5,610 bases of DNA, taken from positions 1 through 5,610 of the forward strand of contig JALHIN010000053.1 of assembly GCA_022839995.1 (NCBI GenBank). The letters run 5' to 3'. Below, piece after piece: positions 4,998 to 5,610 of this stretch. Under the pieces are notes generated by a model. The model worked only from the letters and a program-made list of their open reading frames with translations. It was not told the origin of the DNA and searched no databases. The first letter of the stretch is position 1. Every line of letters begins with the position of its first letter. Source of the stretch: 79-D21 sp022839995 (GTDB lineage Bacteria > Synergistota > Synergistia > Synergistales > 79-D21). The position numbers and the translations under genes were made by a program.

Positions 4998-5471
4998 TTA
5001 TTTCTCCAGCTCGCCGCTTTCCAGGCAGTCTTTGATGTACTGCTGGACTGTTCGATTCTTGTATCCTACCTGCTGAGCTATTGCCTGTCGGTTCCGCTCC
5101 CCACTCCTCCACAGCTCTTTGATTTTCTCTTGTGTTGCTGAGTCCTCGGATAACCTCTGAATTGTGGGTTTAACCTCTGGTTTAACATCTTGTTTAACCG
5201 GTTTAACGTCCTGTTTAATTTTTGGTTTAACTTCTGGGATCAGTTTAACCTCGCGTTTAACTTCTGGTTTAACTCCTAGTCTGCTATCAATCAGATTTAT
5301 AAGCTCTTTTTTATCTAATACTATTAGGCCTGTACCTTCAGGGATCGCGACGTTAAAATATTGGTTTAACGCATCTCTCACGATGTCGCTTTTGGACTTA
5401 TCGGAGCGTTTAACCTCTTCGTCGATCAGGGTCTCCAGCTCCTCTGAGATCTTGACCCCTAAGAATGGCAT
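4998..5471 (-). CDS. Ribbon-helix-helix/HTH DNA-binding protein with VK-repeat linker
   Basis: The 157-residue protein has three parts. Residues 1-41 (LGVKISEELETLIDEEVKRSD, then KSDIVRDALNQYF) are a ribbon-helix-helix domain of the CopG/Arc type: a short DNA-contacting strand and two helices, active as a dimer. Residues 67-101 are a low-complexity linker with VK repeated eight times plus one IK, separated by PE, RE, QD and similar. Residues 112-151 (TQEKIKELWRSGE, then NRQAIAQQVGYKNRTVQQYIK) form a helix-turn-helix. Two DNA-binding domains on a basic linker would allow it to span or bridge several sites. The ATG at 5469-5471 has no ribosome binding site; a TATA-like ATATTTAA about 26 bases upstream suggests a leaderless message. 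It converges on the nuclease gene with 33 bases between. The VK codons themselves carry the GTTTAAC motif also found before the start. Likely roles are autoregulator, partition or copy-control protein; it is not a recognised restriction-modification controller. Confidence 0.85.
   Translation of the reverse strand: MPFLGVKISEELETLIDEEVKRSDKSKSDIVRDALNQYFNVAIPEGTGLIVLDKKELINLIDSRLGVKPEVKREVKLIPEVKPKIKQDVKPVKQDVKPEVKPTIQRLSEDSATQEKIKELWRSGERNRQAIAQQVGYKNRTVQQYIKDCLESGELEK
5168..5273. repeat. Intragenic GTTTAAC array, about 12-base period
   Basis: Exact GTTTAAC begins at 5168, 5180, 5192, 5201, 5225, 5243, 5255 and 5267, with GTTTAAT at 5213. Spacing is 12 bases apart from one gap of 9 and one of 18. 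All copies are read as Val-Lys codons of the minus-strand gene. The identical codon choice (GTT AAA then C) at nearly every unit exceeds what the peptide needs. Two more exact copies lie in the same gene at 5364 and 5408. Confidence 0.9.
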
Positions 5472-5544
5472 GTTTAACTAATTGTTAAACGATCGGTTAA
5501 ATATCTATGCCAGGTTTTACGTATCGTTAAACGAAAAGTGAAAC
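5472..5544. promoter_or_regulatory. GTTTAAC operator array and promoter of the ribbon-helix-helix gene
   Basis: GTTTAAC at 5472-5478 abuts the start codon. GTTAAAC (the reverse complement) follows at 5484-5490, and GTTAAAT at 5496-5502 overlaps the TATA-like box (about 5495-5504). The three are 12 bases apart. A further exact copy is at 5526-5532, with near matches at 5514-5520 and 5538-5544. Sites covering TATA box and start would let the product repress its own gene (inference). Confidence 0.75.
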
Positions 5545-5591
5545 GCATCAAGCCGGGGGGCCGGCCGTCACGCTCCCACGTCGGCTGGAAT

Positions 5592-5610
5592 ATTTGGAAC
5601 AATTTGGAAC
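5592..5610 (+). repeat. Tandem ATTTGGAAC at the window edge
   Basis: ATTTGGAAC occurs at 5592-5600 and 5602-5610, ten bases apart, and may continue beyond the window. The same nine bases occur at 1754-1762, about 85 bases before the start of the HTH gene at 1839. The bases between the operator array and this repeat include a G/C-rich run with GGCCGGCC at 5559-5566 and no gene. Confidence 0.45.

Noticed and set aside
5168..5273. CRISPR array reading of the regularly spaced GTTTAAC repeats
   Set aside because: Repeat unit is 7 bases with 2-11 base gaps and lies within a coding sequence; CRISPR repeats and spacers are each over 20 bases.
5164..5481. 105-residue plus-strand frame with LTSGLTSCLTG repeats
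   Set aside because: Antisense shadow of the VK-repeat linker; the minus-strand frame has clear ribbon-helix-helix and HTH domains.
1..5610. tRNA or rRNA genes
   Set aside because: No cloverleaf with a T-loop GGTTCGAATC-type motif and no conserved rRNA segments were seen on either strand.

Overview
The window looks archaeal. Several genes carry strong GAGGTG-type ribosome binding sites at archaeal spacing (before 1839, 2812 and 1175). Others have an A/T-rich TATA-like box about 26 bases before the ATG and no room for a leader, which suggests leaderless transcription (genes starting at 1683 and 5471). The gene mix (coiled-coil DNA-binding proteins, RelE-type toxin, restriction-modification pair, ribbon-helix-helix regulator, no housekeeping genes) is that of a plasmid, integrated element or genomic island. 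The style of the proteins suggests a methanogenic euryarchaeon such as Methanothrix, but this is an impression, not something the sequence proves.

Layout. Bases 1-249 hold the 3' end of a coiled-coil/helix-turn-helix (HTH) protein gene, followed by a non-coding cassette (249-455). Next, on the minus strand, come a RelE/ParE-type toxin (737-1012) and an antitoxin that appears frameshifted (1031-1175). A nested hairpin (1225-1299) with an IS200/IS605-end-like core separates these from a coiled-coil protein gene (1300-1683, minus) whose promoter lies inside a perfect 13-base dyad. A complete paralogue of the first gene (1839-2369, plus) follows, with its own copy of the non-coding cassette (2375-2582). 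An A/T-rich type II restriction-modification operon (2812-4964, plus) comes next. The last gene is a convergent ribbon-helix-helix/HTH protein (4998-5471, minus), both preceded and internally studded by a 7-base GTTTAAC motif.

The most interesting structure is the duplicated gene-plus-site cassette. Each coiled-coil/HTH gene is followed by a long perfect palindrome, then a 23-base stem-loop with the invariant loop TGACGAT, then an A/T-rich TATATAAA block, then a second copy of the palindrome in inverted orientation. Spacings match to the base or within one base between the cassettes. The palindromes and stem arms, however, differ completely in sequence, and so does the putative recognition helix of the two proteins. 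This looks like two diverged protein/site pairs with one architecture, as expected of a partition, replication-origin or autoregulatory site. Its function is not known from the sequence.

The second notable structure is the GTTTAAC array in and before the ribbon-helix-helix gene. It has 12-base spacing both upstream and inside the coding sequence, so the gene may carry its own binding array. The restriction-modification operon is visibly richer in A/T than the flanking cassette genes and was probably acquired separately.
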